Source of the DNA: Aliidiomarina soli
Lineage (GTDB): Bacteria; Pseudomonadota; Gammaproteobacteria; Enterobacterales; Alteromonadaceae
DNA length: 64,000 nucleotides
Assembly (NCBI RefSeq): GCF_003986975.1
Contig: NZ_PIPO01000004.1
Coordinates: 124,001 to 188,000 of the forward strand
Reading direction: 5' to 3'
Shown here: one piece after another, positions 25,531 through 34,698 of the stretch
Numbering within the stretch: position 1 is the stretch's first letter
How the letters are laid out: each line of letters opens with the position of its first letter
Notes under the pieces: model-generated
The model's input: the letters and a program-made list of their open reading frames with translations, nothing else
Told to the model about the DNA's origin: nothing
Databases searched by the model: none
Translations under genes and position numbers: made by a program

Positions 25531-27042
25531 ATGCAAGACCAACAACAAGAACAACATGCGTTATTTGAACTCAGCAATATTAGTAAAGCTTTCCCTGGGG
25601 TTAAAGCACTGGACACCGTCGATTTTCGGTTGTTCCCGGGTGAGGTGCATGCGCTGCTAGGCGAAAATGGTGCCGGCAAATCGACACTGGTCAAGATCAT
25701 GACCGGGGTTCTGGCCAAAGACAGTGGTTGTATTCAGTTGCAACAGCAGGAAATACACCCGTCGAATACCGCCGAAGCTCAGCAACTGGGTATCGCGCCG
25801 GTGTATCAGGAAGTTAACTTATTACCTAATTTAAGCGTTGCCCATAACCTATTCCTCGGGCGCGAGCCGACCCGGTTTGGCTGTATTCGCTGGCAGCAGA
25901 TGGCAGAAGACGCGCGTCAGCTACTCACACGCTTCAAGCTCGATATCGATGTTACGGAATCTCTGTCGCAATACTCTGTTGCCGTACAGCAGTTGATTGC
26001 GATTGCGCGTGGTGTGGCGATGAATGCCAAAGTTCTGGTACTGGACGAGCCGACGGCCAGTCTCGACAGCAGTGAAGTTGAGATTCTTTTCGACATTTTG
26101 CGCCAGCTGAAAAGCGAAGGCATTGGCATGTTGTTCATTACCCACTTTCTGGAGCAGGTCTACCAGATATCAGACCGCATCACAGTGTTGCGCTCCGGCA
26201 AGCTCATCGGCGAATACCTGACCACCGACCTGCCGCGCAGCCGTTTAATTGAGGCGATGCTGGGCCAGGAACTGCAGCAGGTCACTGCGCAACCTGTGCG
26301 TACAGACGCAGCGCAGGCAGAGGCACTGCTCACCGTAACCGAGGCAAGCGTAGCGCATTCTGTGGACAAGGTTTCACTCACCGTGAATAAGGGAGAGGCC
26401 GTGGGTATGGCCGGTCTGCTGGGCTCCGGCCGCACTGAGGTATGCCGCGCATTGTTTGGTATCGACACGCTGAAAAGCGGTGAAATTAAAATGCGTGAGC
26501 AAGTCATTACCCTGAACCAATCGGCAGACGCGATGCAGCAGGGCATCGCCTTGTGTCCCGAGGATCGTAAAACCGATGGCATTATCGGACCGCTGTCGAT
26601 TCGCGAGAACATCGCGCTGGCGCTGCAGGTACAGGCAGGCTGGTGGCGCTACATAGCCCCCGACCAGCAACGAACCCTGGCCAATCAGTACATTGAGTCA
26701 TTCAATATCGCCACACCGAACGCGGAAAAACCGATTGAGGAGCTCAGCGGTGGGAATCAGCAGAAAGTGATTCTGGCGCGCTGGCTCGCAACTCGCCCGC
26801 AGCTGTTGATTCTGGATGAACCGACGCGGGGCATCGACATTGGTGCCCATGCTGAAATCATTAAATTGATTAAGTCTTTGTGCGACGAGGGCATGTCGTT
26901 ACTGGTGGCGTCGTCCGAGCTGGAAGAGCTGGTTGCGTTTGCTAACCGCGTGGTGGTGATGCGGGACCATCGCAAAGTCGCTGAATTGCAGGGCGCGGAA
27001 CTCACCGCCCAATCCATTATGCATTCGATAGCCGAGGTGTAA
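25531..27042 (+). CDS. ytfR: Sugar ABC transporter ATPase (YtfR-like, two ABC domains)
   Basis: A 503-residue tandem ATPase if it starts at ATG 25531, which has GGGAGAG five bases upstream; an in-frame TTG at 25501 has none. The first domain has Walker A GENGAGKST near 45-53 and LDEPTASLD near 172; the second has a degenerate Walker A (GLLGSGRTEV), the signature LSGGNQQK and LDEPTRGID. This pattern is normal for sugar importers of the RbsA/MglA/YtfR class. It powers uptake by the two permeases that follow. Confidence 0.9.
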   Translation: MQDQQQEQHALFELSNISKAFPGVKALDTVDFRLFPGEVHALLGENGAGKSTLVKIMTGVLAKDSGCIQLQQQEIHPSNTAEAQQLGIAPVYQEVNLLPNLSVAHNLFLGREPTRFGCIRWQQMAEDARQLLTRFKLDIDVTESLSQYSVAVQQLIAIARGVAMNAKVLVLDEPTASLDSSEVEILFDILRQLKSEGIGMLFITHFLEQVYQISDRITVLRSGKLIGEYLTTDLPRSRLIEAMLGQELQQVTAQPVRTDAAQAEALLTVTEASVAHSVDKVSLTVNKGEAVGMAGLLGSGRTEVCRALFGIDTLKSGEIKMREQVITLNQSADAMQQGIALCPEDRKTDGIIGPLSIRENIALALQVQAGWWRYIAPDQQRTLANQYIESFNIATPNAEKPIEELSGGNQQKVILARWLATRPQLLILDEPTRGIDIGAHAEIIKLIKSLCDEGMSLLVASSELEELVAFANRVVVMRDHRKVAELQGAELTAQSIMHSIAEV

Positions 27043-27043
27043 G

Positions 27044-28072
27044 TTGATAAACACAGAGATCTCTCATTCTTTTAAAGAGCGACTGCTAATAACATCGCGC
27101 TACACCTGGCCGATCGCTGCATTGGTGCTCCTGCTTGTATTTAACGTGCTGATGGACGCCTCGTTTCTTAATATTCATTTTGACCATGGCCGGTTTTACG
27201 GTAACCCCATTGATATTCTTCACCGCAGTGCGCCGGTGGCATTACTGGCAATTGGTATGACGGTGGTTATTGCTACCGGCGGTATAGACCTGTCGGTCGG
27301 TGCGGTGATGGCCATTGCTGGTGCGGTCTGCGCTAACTTACTGGTAGCTACTGACGCCAGCCTGTTCACGGTGCTGGCGATTGGAATTGCCAGTGGGGTC
27401 TTGTGTGGGCTGATTAATGGCGGTCTGGTCAGCTATATGGGCATTCAACCGATTATCGCGACGCTGCTGCTGATGGTCACCGGACGTGGCATTGCGCAAT
27501 TGCTGAATGATGGTCAGATAGTCACCTTTCAGCATGCTGGCTTTAGTTTCCTCGGCAGCGGCACGCTACTTGGTATTCCCGTTTCCATCTGGCTGGTGCT
27601 AGCGGTGTTCTCAATCAGTCAGTTGCTCTTGCGACGCACTGCGCTGGGGCTATTTGTTGAAGCCGTGGGTTGCAATGCAAGTGCCAGTCGCTACCTGGGC
27701 ATTAATGATCGCACGGTTAAACTGATGGCGTATATGCTGACCGGCTTTTGTGCAGCGTTGGCAGGTATGATCAGTGCCGCCGACATTCAGGGCTCGGACG
27801 CTAATAACGTGGGGTTATGGCTCGAGTTGGACGCTATTCTTGCCGTTGTCCTGGGCGGTGCCGCGCTGAGCGGTGGTCGGTTCTCGATTCCTTTGTCGTT
27901 ACTTGGCGTGCTCATTATCCAGACCCTGAATACGACGATTATGGTCAGCGGCATGCCGTCTAAGCTGAACTTGCTGATCAAAGCCATCGCCGTGGTGTTG
28001 GTGCTATTACTGCAGTCCGACACCTTCCGTAAACAAATCAGCGGCCTCGCCGGCAGATGGAGACACTCATGA
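27044..28072 (+). CDS. ytfT: Sugar ABC transporter permease (YtfT-like)
   Basis: A 342-residue inner-membrane protein with about nine hydrophobic segments and the family signature GGIDLSVGAVMA near 86-97. The start is a TTG at 27044 preceded by GAGGTG, directly after the ATPase stop. It pairs with the second permease to form the membrane channel. The YtfT name is by resemblance and gene order. Confidence 0.88.
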   Translation: MINTEISHSFKERLLITSRYTWPIAALVLLLVFNVLMDASFLNIHFDHGRFYGNPIDILHRSAPVALLAIGMTVVIATGGIDLSVGAVMAIAGAVCANLLVATDASLFTVLAIGIASGVLCGLINGGLVSYMGIQPIIATLLLMVTGRGIAQLLNDGQIVTFQHAGFSFLGSGTLLGIPVSIWLVLAVFSISQLLLRRTALGLFVEAVGCNASASRYLGINDRTVKLMAYMLTGFCAALAGMISAADIQGSDANNVGLWLELDAILAVVLGGAALSGGRFSIPLSLLGVLIIQTLNTTIMVSGMPSKLNLLIKAIAVVLVLLLQSDTFRKQISGLAGRWRHS

Positions 28073-29028
28073 TTGCACGTCGATTTATTCCCCTGCTGGC
28101 TACTTTCTCGTTGTTAGTCGTGATGTTTATTGTCGGCGGATTCCAGTTTGAAGGGTTTGCCAGTTTGCAGGTGGTGACTAACTTGCTGACCGACAACGCG
28201 TTTTTACTAGTAGTCGCGCTCGGTATGACGCTGGTCATTCTGTCTGGCGGCATAGATTTGTCGGTTGGGGCCGTGGTCGCGCTTAGTGGTGTGCTCTGTG
28301 CGGTGCTGATCAGTGAATATCAGTGGCATCCGTTGCTGGTGTTTCCGCTGGTGCTCGTCATAGGTACGTTGTTTGGGGCTTTCATGGGTACCCTAATCTA
28401 CGTCTACAAGCTGCAGCCTTTTATTGTGACACTCGCCGGCATGTTCTTTGCTCGCGGTCTGGCGACAACTATTAGTGAAGAATCAGTGGGAATTGAGCAT
28501 TCCTTGTATTACGCGGTGGCTGATGCGGGTTTTGCGCTACCGGGCAACGCCTGGCTGCCCAGTTCAGTGATTCTATTGTTGGTCGTGTTTGGCGCAATCT
28601 TCCTGTTGACCCATTTTAGCCGCTTTGGCGGTTATATTTACGCAGTCGGTGGCAATCGCCAGTCGGCCGCGTTAATGGGCGTACCGATGGCGCGAACCAC
28701 GATTGGTATTTATGCGATGTCCAGTTTTCTCGCTGCATTTGCGGGCATTCTGTACACCTTTTATACCTTTTCCGGATATGCGCTCACTGGCATTGGCATG
28801 GAGCTGGACGCCATTGCGGCGGTGGTCATTGGCGGTACGCTATTGACCGGTGGTAGCGGTTATATTGTAGGTACCTTGCTGGGCGTGATGCTGATGGGCA
28901 TTATTCATACCTATATTATCTTTGAAGGCACCTTGAACAGCTGGTGGGCGCGCATTGCTATAGGCCTGCTGTTGTTTATTTTCATCGCCTTGCAGAAAGT
29001 TCTTAACAGGAGTTCTACCCGTGGATAA
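28069..29028 (+). CDS. yjfF: Sugar ABC transporter permease (YjfF-like)
   Basis: A 319-residue permease starting at ATG 28069, which shares ATGA with the stop of the preceding gene and has GGAG six bases upstream; an ATG at 28057 is less well placed. It repeats the GGIDLSVGAVVALSG signature. The order binding protein, ATPase, YtfT, YjfF is that of the E. coli furanose importer. Its end overlaps the lactonase gene by eight bases, tying transport to catabolism. Confidence 0.88.
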   Translation: MIARRFIPLLATFSLLVVMFIVGGFQFEGFASLQVVTNLLTDNAFLLVVALGMTLVILSGGIDLSVGAVVALSGVLCAVLISEYQWHPLLVFPLVLVIGTLFGAFMGTLIYVYKLQPFIVTLAGMFFARGLATTISEESVGIEHSLYYAVADAGFALPGNAWLPSSVILLLVVFGAIFLLTHFSRFGGYIYAVGGNRQSAALMGVPMARTTIGIYAMSSFLAAFAGILYTFYTFSGYALTGIGMELDAIAAVVIGGTLLTGGSGYIVGTLLGVMLMGIIHTYIIFEGTLNSWWARIAIGLLLFIFIALQKVLNRSSTRG

Positions 29029-29902
29029 CTGTCAATTTATCGGTAGCATCGATGTTGCCAACCGCCTTGGTGAAGGCATTGTCTGGCACGCACAAACCGA
29101 AACTCTGTGGTGGACCGACATTCATGGTTGCCAGCTGCACCGCTACCATTGGCATAGTCGGAGGCTGGAGACCTGGACCACGCCAGAACGCTTAACTGCG
29201 TTTTCAGTTATCACTACTGACCCAATTAAAATGGTGGTGAGTTTTGCCTCTGGTTTCGCTATCTATGAGCCTGAAAGTCAGCAAGTGCAATGGCTCGCAC
29301 GACCAGAGCTTGAGACTAGCGGGCATCGCTTCAATGACGGTCGTACGGACCGTCAGGGGCGTTTCTGGTCAGCAACGATGGTTGAGCACGACGAAGGCAA
29401 ACAAGGGAGTCTTTATCGACTGAATGCAAATGGCTGTAGCCCTGTATTGGAAGGCTTCGCTATTCCTAACGCGTTGTGTTGGAACCCGGAAGGCACGCGT
29501 ATGTACCATGCAGATACACCAACCGGCGTCATCCAGCAGTACGACTTTGAGCCCGCTAACGGAACGCCATCAAACCCTCGCGTATTTGCATCGGTTCCCC
29601 GAGGCGAACCCGATGGCGCTACTGTTGATGCCCAGGGTGATCTCTGGGTGGCCTTATGGGGCGGTAGCGGCGTGGCTCGGTTCAACCCTCATGGGCAACT
29701 GCAGGGCGTGCTTGATTTACCCGTGTCGCAACCCACCTGTGTTGCTTTCGGCGGCCCGGACATGAACATTCTATTTGTGACCTCAGCGACGGAAGGCTTA
29801 ACCGAGGCGCAAAAAGCCAACGAGCCCTTAGCGGGTTCCGTTCTCATCTATCAAACCCATGGCCGCGGTTTGCCAGAACCAGGAGTCACCACACATGATT
29901 AA
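29021..29902 (+). CDS. SMP-30/gluconolactonase family lactonase, probable L-arabinolactonase
   Basis: A 293-residue six-bladed beta-propeller lactonase. Family marks are LGEGIVWHAQTETLWWTDI (metal-binding Glu near residue 14), HRFNDGRTDRQGRFWSATM near 99-117 (Asn and Asp ligands), PNALCWNPEG near 150 and EPDGATVDAQGDLWVALW near 198 (Asp ligand). It opens L-arabino-lactone to L-arabinonate. The start is GTG at 29021 with AGGAG nine bases upstream, inside the end of the permease gene. Confidence 0.85.
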   Translation: MDNCQFIGSIDVANRLGEGIVWHAQTETLWWTDIHGCQLHRYHWHSRRLETWTTPERLTAFSVITTDPIKMVVSFASGFAIYEPESQQVQWLARPELETSGHRFNDGRTDRQGRFWSATMVEHDEGKQGSLYRLNANGCSPVLEGFAIPNALCWNPEGTRMYHADTPTGVIQQYDFEPANGTPSNPRVFASVPRGEPDGATVDAQGDLWVALWGGSGVARFNPHGQLQGVLDLPVSQPTCVAFGGPDMNILFVTSATEGLTEAQKANEPLAGSVLIYQTHGRGLPEPGVTTHD

Positions 29903-30875
29903 ATACCTGACATTAATGTGCTTACTTTGCTCGCCGTTATTCGCCTCTGCCGAGGTTCTGATCCCCCAGCGGGCCGACCCCTGGTTATTAAAAGTGGATG
30001 ACAGCTACTATTTCACTGCATCCGTGCCTGAATTTAACCGCATCGAGTTACGCCGCGCCGACTCCGTTGTCGGGCTGGCAGATGCTGAGGTTGTAACGAT
30101 CTGGGAACAACGTGAAGACGGTGAGATGAGCGCGAACATCTGGGCGCCGGAGATCCACCGCATCGACGATGCCTGGTATATCTATTTTGCAGCTGGCCGC
30201 ACGGACGCGCCCTTTGCAATACGCACTTACGTATTGGAAAACACCAGTGAAGACCCACTAAGTGGCGAATGGCAAGAGCTGGGGCAATTAGAAACCGCAT
30301 GGGACACTTTCACCCTGGACACTACCCATTTTCGCCATCAAGGAACCAATTACCTGGTATGGGCGCAGCAGCATCCAGAGCATGACTATAACTCAGCGCT
30401 GTTCATTGCCGAGCTGCTGAGCCCAACCAGGGTGGGGCCGCAAACCAAAATCAGCGAACCTGAATTTGACTGGGAAACCCAGGGTTATGCAGTCAATGAG
30501 GGTGCGGCCGCGCTGATCCGCCACGGTCGGGTCATGTTAAGCTTCTCAGCCAGCGCCACCGATGCCAATTACGCCATGGGGCTATTATGGGCAGACGCCG
30601 ATGCTGATTTGCTGGACGCTGATAACTGGCATAAGTCAGCGCAACCGGTGTTCTACACCAACGCGGATTTAGAGCGCTACGGGCCTGGCCACAATAGCTT
30701 TACCGTTGACGAGCAGGGCCGTGACCTGATGGTGTATCACGCCCGCAGTTATCGTGAGATTGAGGGCAATTCACTGCATGATCCTAATCGTGACAGCCGG
30801 GTTCGTCTGATCCAGTGGGACGACGAAGGGTTCCCGGACTTTGCCCAGCAGGAACCCGATCTGAAACTCAAGTAA
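29895..30875 (+). CDS. Secreted GH43 alpha-L-arabinofuranosidase/exo-arabinanase
   Basis: A 326-residue protein starting at ATG 29895 (AGGAG nine bases upstream, overlap of eight bases with the lactonase gene). It has a signal peptide, MIKYLTLMCLLCSPLFASA. The GH43 five-bladed propeller begins RADPWLL with catalytic base D28; FTLDTTHF supplies the modulator Asp and VNEGAAAL the likely acid Glu. The sequence resembles subfamily 26 exo-1,5-alpha-arabinofuranosidases. It probably trims arabino-oligosaccharides in the periplasm to arabinose for the ABC importer encoded in the same operon. It is a clear paralogue of the next gene on the other strand. Confidence 0.85.
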   Translation: MIKYLTLMCLLCSPLFASAEVLIPQRADPWLLKVDDSYYFTASVPEFNRIELRRADSVVGLADAEVVTIWEQREDGEMSANIWAPEIHRIDDAWYIYFAAGRTDAPFAIRTYVLENTSEDPLSGEWQELGQLETAWDTFTLDTTHFRHQGTNYLVWAQQHPEHDYNSALFIAELLSPTRVGPQTKISEPEFDWETQGYAVNEGAAALIRHGRVMLSFSASATDANYAMGLLWADADADLLDADNWHKSAQPVFYTNADLERYGPGHNSFTVDEQGRDLMVYHARSYREIEGNSLHDPNRDSRVRLIQWDDEGFPDFAQQEPDLKLK

Positions 30876-30881
30876 CCCCGG

Positions 30882-31829
30882 CTAATCGTCTCTGGACGCT
30901 TTGCCAAATACAGGCATGCCATCGTTATCCCACCGCAGTTTTTTGACGAAGGTATGGCGGTTCGGGTCCCATAGCGGGTCCCCTTCGATTTCTGTATAGG
31001 TGCGTGCGTGGTAAACAAGCAGCACAGTTTCATTGTCGTCCGCGACGGTAAAACTATTGTGTCCAGGGCCGAATACTTTGTCTTCCGGGGCGCTGACCAG
31101 CACCGGGTCCTTTGATTTTTGCCAACTGGCCGGGTCCATTAAGTCTGCGTCTTCGTCAGCCCATAGCAAGCCCATGGCATAATTCTCGTCGGTGGCGCTC
31201 GCCGAATAGGTGACAAACACTTTGCCGTTACGGTGCAGCACCGCCGGGCCTTCGTTGACCAGGAAACCGATGCATTCCCAGTGGTATTCCGGCACAGTCA
31301 GGCGTACTGGCGCAGAAGACAGGGTCCAGGGATTTTCCATGGTGGCAATGTACAGATTTGAGTTGCCGGCAATGCCGTTCTCTTTTTGTGCCCACATGTA
31401 ATACAGCTGACCGCCATGGGTAAAGGTTGTGGCGTCCAGACAGAAGGTATCCATGCCGGTTTCAATCTGGCCCATAAACTCCCATTCGCCAGTCAGTGGG
31501 TTGTCGTCCTGACAGCGAATCGCATACATACGGTGTTGAAAGAGGTCCTCTTTGATCTCGCGACTCGGTGCAGCTGCGAAATAGACGTACCAGGCTCCCT
31601 GATTAAAGTGAATCTCAGGCGCCCAGATTAATTCAGAATAGGGCCCGGAATCTGGCTTATGCCAGACAGCCACGGTCTCAGCCGATGGCAGCTCATCAAT
31701 AGTGCGCGCACGTCTCAGTTCAATTCTGTCATACGCAGGCACCGAGGCGGTGAAGTAATAGTAACCGTCGGTATGCTTATAAATAAACGGGTCGGCTCGC
31801 TGCTCTATTAAAGGTTTTAAAATTGACAT
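30882..31829 (-). CDS. Cytoplasmic GH43 alpha-L-arabinofuranosidase/exo-arabinanase
   Basis: A 315-residue GH43 enzyme without a signal peptide. It begins IEQRADPFIYKHTDGYYYFTASVPAYDRIELRRA, very like the convergent secreted enzyme, and keeps the base Asp (RADPF), FCLDATTF and VNEGPAVL. It lies 13 bp after the GPH symporter on the same strand, so the two form a unit: the symporter brings in arabino-oligosaccharides and this enzyme releases L-arabinose inside the cell. Confidence 0.87.
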   Translation of the reverse strand: MSILKPLIEQRADPFIYKHTDGYYYFTASVPAYDRIELRRARTIDELPSAETVAVWHKPDSGPYSELIWAPEIHFNQGAWYVYFAAAPSREIKEDLFQHRMYAIRCQDDNPLTGEWEFMGQIETGMDTFCLDATTFTHGGQLYYMWAQKENGIAGNSNLYIATMENPWTLSSAPVRLTVPEYHWECIGFLVNEGPAVLHRNGKVFVTYSASATDENYAMGLLWADEDADLMDPASWQKSKDPVLVSAPEDKVFGPGHNSFTVADDNETVLLVYHARTYTEIEGDPLWDPNRHTFVKKLRWDNDGMPVFGKASRDD

Positions 31830-31842
31830 AAGGCCTCTGTGA

Positions 31843-33234
31843 TTACGGTGTTTGTTTAGCTGGTTGCTCAGACTTTAAGGTTGGAATAATAACCTCCTCG
31901 CCGGGCAAACCGTCTGCTTTCATCGTTTTAAAATAGGAGTCGGTAATTTTATACTTGAACATTAAAAAGCCCATTAATGCATGGAACACGCCTGGTATCA
32001 CACTCAACATCAGTGCGATGCCCAGTAGGGCGAATTCAGACTGCGGTTGGTCGGGCACATAGCCGAAGAAGGTGAGTAACGTCCCGACAATAAAACCAGC
32101 CAGCCCCATGCCAGCTTTCTGGGCAAAGGAAATGCCCCCAAACGCAAGGCCCGACACGCGTTCGCCCGTGCGGTGATGGCCATAGTCCACTGATTCAGAA
32201 ATGGCTGACCAGAAGACAGGTGCATGCAGGTCGACGACAAAAGACACCAGGAAGTACAGCACGAATGCCAGCACGACATCATTTGGCCCAACCAGCAGGA
32301 ACAGCAGCACACTGAGTAGGCCAACCGCTATTTGGCTGTAACGGAACAACTTGATCTTGCAGTAACGCTTGGTGATCCAGGTGGAGGCAATCATTGCCAG
32401 CAACGCGCCGATAACCCCGGTGGCGAGGAACATCGACAGCATCGTTGACCCGCCGCCAAGGTAGTATTTGGCGTAGTAGGCCGCTACCGACCCCCGCACG
32501 ACGTAACCAATCGTGCCCAATACACAAACACCCACCAGAACCTGCCACTGGTCGTTCTTGGTTAAAATCTTTAGCTGCGCAATGAAAGGTTTCGGGTTGA
32601 TTTCATGACGTACGCGCTCTGTTGTGGTAAAAAAACAAAATAAAAACAATAAAGTAGCCATTAATGCCATCAGGCCCATGGCAAATTGATACCCCAAGGC
32701 CTCCTGCCCTTCACCCCAGCGCGCGGCTAGCATCGGCACGATAATGGTGACCAGAAAAGCGGCGATTTTGGCGAAAAATAGCCGGTAACCATTCGCAGAC
32801 AAGCGATCTTTCGGGTCGTTAGTAAGCACTCCAATCAGCGAAATGTAGGGAATGGTGACCGCAGTGGTCATCACGGTCATGAAAATATAGGTGGAATATG
32901 CCCAAACCAGCTTGGTGCCATAGTCTACGTCAGGTGTTGAAAAAGTCAGGAAGACAGAAATACCGAAAGGGACGGCAAAGAATAGAAAGTAAGGGCGGTA
33001 GCGACCCCACCGCGTGCTTACTTTATCGGTAATGACACCCATTAATGGGTCCGTAAATGCATCGACGAAGCGGACTAAAAGGAGTAGAAGGCCAACGTCC
33101 TGAGGTTTCAGACCAAAAATATCAGTATAGAAGAAGGTAATGATCAACATCATCGAGGAGATGACTACATTGACTGCCATGTCTCCGGACCCGAAACCGA
33201 CCTTTTCTAATATCGTTAGCTTTTGTGTCTTCAC
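31843..33234 (-). CDS. GPH-family (MFS) sugar:cation symporter, probable arabino-oligosaccharide importer
   Basis: About 463 residues with twelve hydrophobic segments. The family marks are EKVGFGSGDMAVNVV at the N-terminus and VRFVDAFTDPLMGVITDKVSTRWGRYRPYF near 60-90, typical of glycoside-pentoside-hexuronide symporters. The start is ambiguous: GTG at 33234 follows GGGGGA, while an in-frame GTG at 33252 lacks a clear ribosome binding site; I use the former. It is transcribed divergently from the endo-arabinanase, across a region with a 16-bp palindrome and a GntR-like site, and precedes the cytoplasmic GH43 enzyme. Confidence 0.87.
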   Translation of the reverse strand: MKTQKLTILEKVGFGSGDMAVNVVISSMMLIITFFYTDIFGLKPQDVGLLLLLVRFVDAFTDPLMGVITDKVSTRWGRYRPYFLFFAVPFGISVFLTFSTPDVDYGTKLVWAYSTYIFMTVMTTAVTIPYISLIGVLTNDPKDRLSANGYRLFFAKIAAFLVTIIVPMLAARWGEGQEALGYQFAMGLMALMATLLFLFCFFTTTERVRHEINPKPFIAQLKILTKNDQWQVLVGVCVLGTIGYVVRGSVAAYYAKYYLGGGSTMLSMFLATGVIGALLAMIASTWITKRYCKIKLFRYSQIAVGLLSVLLFLLVGPNDVVLAFVLYFLVSFVVDLHAPVFWSAISESVDYGHHRTGERVSGLAFGGISFAQKAGMGLAGFIVGTLLTFFGYVPDQPQSEFALLGIALMLSVIPGVFHALMGFLMFKYKITDSYFKTMKADGLPGEEVIIPTLKSEQPAKQTP

Positions 33235-33293
33235 ACATCCCCCGTCGGGCACTTCGTTAAAAAACTGTGCTATTTATTTTTTGAAAGGTCATA

Positions 33294-33304
33294 TTGTATT
33301 ACTT
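33294..33304 (-). promoter_or_regulatory. Candidate GntR operator 4 (AAGTAATACAA on the minus strand)
   Basis: It differs at one base from operator 5 at 34611. It lies between the divergent symporter and endo-arabinanase genes, so it could control either one. Confidence 0.4.
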
Positions 33305-33343
33305 ATAGTGGGGTGTCAAGATGACTCACAGCAGAAAATTCAG

Positions 33344-33359
33344 TTTACGTTAACGTAAA
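33344..33359. promoter_or_regulatory. 16-bp perfect palindrome, LacI-type operator candidate
   Basis: TTTACGTTAACGTAAA is fully symmetric. Two close relatives occur at 34532 and 34632, all fitting TTNACGTTNACGTNAA. The even symmetry and CG at fixed positions are typical of LacI-family operators. No LacI-type gene is in the window. Confidence 0.6.
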
Positions 33360-33405
33360 GATATCCTTTTAACCAAGGGGTTTATACATACAAGGGGTTC
33401 AATCT

Positions 33406-34443
33406 ATGTCCAATAATTACACGCCTAAATGGCTCCCTGCATTAGTCGTATCAGCAGCCGTGACGCTGAGTTCTGCGGCTTGTGCACAACAACAAGTGAG
33501 CATTCACGATCCGGTCATGGCAAAAGAGGGAGACACCTATTATCTGTTCTCCACGGGCCCTGGTATTACCTTTTATAGTTCTGAAGATTTACAGAATTGG
33601 CAGCATGAAGGTCGGGTGTTTGCAACTCAGCCTGACTGGGCAAAGAGCGTCGCCCCCAGTTTTGACGGGCACCTTTGGGCACCGGATGTCATCCATCACA
33701 ACGATCAGTACTATTTATACTACTCAGTGTCTGAATTTGGCCGCAATACATCTGGTATTGGCGTGACGGTCACTCCCACACTCGACCAAAGCTCACCTGA
33801 CTACAATTGGGTTGATCAGGGCATCGTCATCGAGTCAGTACCAAACCGCGACATGTGGAACGCGATTGACCCGAATATCATTATTGATGAAGACGGTGTG
33901 CCTTGGATGAATTTCGGCTCGTTTTGGGGTGGTATGAAGCTGGTTAAGCTTAACGACAGTTTAACTGAACTGGCGCAGCCTGAAGAGTGGTACACCATCG
34001 CCAAGGTCGACAGACCGGCGTTTACTCCCGATACCGAAGCAGGGCCAGGCGAAATTGAGGCGCCCTTCATTTTCCGCCATGACGATTACTATTACTTATT
34101 TGTCTCTTACGGCAAGTGCTGCCGTGGCGCAGACAGTACCTACCATGTTGCGGTAGGGCGCTCACAAGACGTGCGTGGACCCTATCTTGATAAAGATGGT
34201 GTCGACATGAACGAGGGTGGCGGTTCAGTCATACTCGAGGGCAATGAGGACTGGTACGGAGCTGGGCACAACAGTGTTTATAATTTCAACGGTGTCGATT
34301 ATCTCGTTTTTCATGCTTATGAGGCCGCGGATGATGGCTTACAAAAGCTGAAAATAGCCCAAATTAACTGGTCGGATGGGTGGCCTGAAATCGACCAATC
34401 GGTGCTTGAAGAGTACCAAAGCCGACTTATCAGCAACGACTAG
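33406..34443 (+). CDS. Exported GH43 endo-alpha-1,5-L-arabinanase
   Basis: A 345-residue GH43 enzyme with an N-terminal signal peptide (hydrophobic core near 9-24, likely cut after ACA at residue 27; the cysteine is not in a good lipobox). Catalytic triad: base D35 (SIHDPVM), modulator D155 (NAIDPN) and acid E218 (GEIEAPF). HLWAPDVIHH and MNFGSFWGG are typical of endo-arabinanases. It cuts the 1,5-linked arabinan backbone inside chains. It is a single-gene unit between a palindromic operator region and a strong terminator. Confidence 0.88.
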   Translation: MSNNYTPKWLPALVVSAAVTLSSAACAQQQVSIHDPVMAKEGDTYYLFSTGPGITFYSSEDLQNWQHEGRVFATQPDWAKSVAPSFDGHLWAPDVIHHNDQYYLYYSVSEFGRNTSGIGVTVTPTLDQSSPDYNWVDQGIVIESVPNRDMWNAIDPNIIIDEDGVPWMNFGSFWGGMKLVKLNDSLTELAQPEEWYTIAKVDRPAFTPDTEAGPGEIEAPFIFRHDDYYYLFVSYGKCCRGADSTYHVAVGRSQDVRGPYLDKDGVDMNEGGGSVILEGNEDWYGAGHNSVYNFNGVDYLVFHAYEAADDGLQKLKIAQINWSDGWPEIDQSVLEEYQSRLISND

Positions 34444-34463
34444 AACTGCTCTACATCCCATAT

Positions 34464-34515
34464 AAGGGAGTGCTTTGCGAGGAATTCCAGACCTTCGAAG
34501 CACTCCCTTTATTTT
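34464..34515 (+). terminator. Strong hairpin terminator after the endo-arabinanase
   Basis: AAGGGAGTGCTT at 34464-34475 pairs perfectly with AAGCACTCCCTT at 34498-34509; TTTATTTT follows. The inner 22 bases can extend the stem further with mismatches. Confidence 0.8.
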
Positions 34516-34531
34516 CGTTTGCATTGCGCAG

Positions 34532-34547
34532 TTAACGTTAACGTAAA
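34532..34547. promoter_or_regulatory. LacI-type operator candidate 2
   Basis: TTAACGTTAACGTAAA differs by one base from the palindrome at 33344. It lies after the arabinanase terminator and about 150 bp before the GH43-lectin gene. Confidence 0.5.
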
Positions 34548-34610
34548 CACGTATTTTTTTTAAACTATGGTTGCATAGCTCAAAACCTAGCCATACACTC
34601 AACCGTATTA

Positions 34611-34621
34611 TAGTAATACAA
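34611..34621. promoter_or_regulatory. Candidate GntR operator 5 (TAGTAATACAA)
   Basis: It fits TNGTNNNACNA exactly and differs from operator 1 at one base. It lies 78 bp before the GH43-lectin gene and 10 bp before a LacI-type site. Confidence 0.5.
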
Positions 34622-34631
34622 ATAAGTTACG

Positions 34632-34647
34632 TTGACGTTCACGTCAA
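34632..34647. promoter_or_regulatory. LacI-type operator candidate 3
   Basis: TTGACGTTCACGTCAA lies within an 8-bp inverted repeat (GTTGACGT, two bases, ACGTCAAC). It matches 13 of 16 positions of the palindrome at 33344. Confidence 0.5.
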
Positions 34648-34698
34648 CTCCGCTAAATAAGCAATTACCAGGACAATAATAACGAGGCAGGGGATAGT

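Noticed and set aside
31843-33252. The longer form of the GPH symporter from GTG 33252
   Set aside because: No ribosome binding site precedes it, while GTG 33234 has GGGGGA just upstream.
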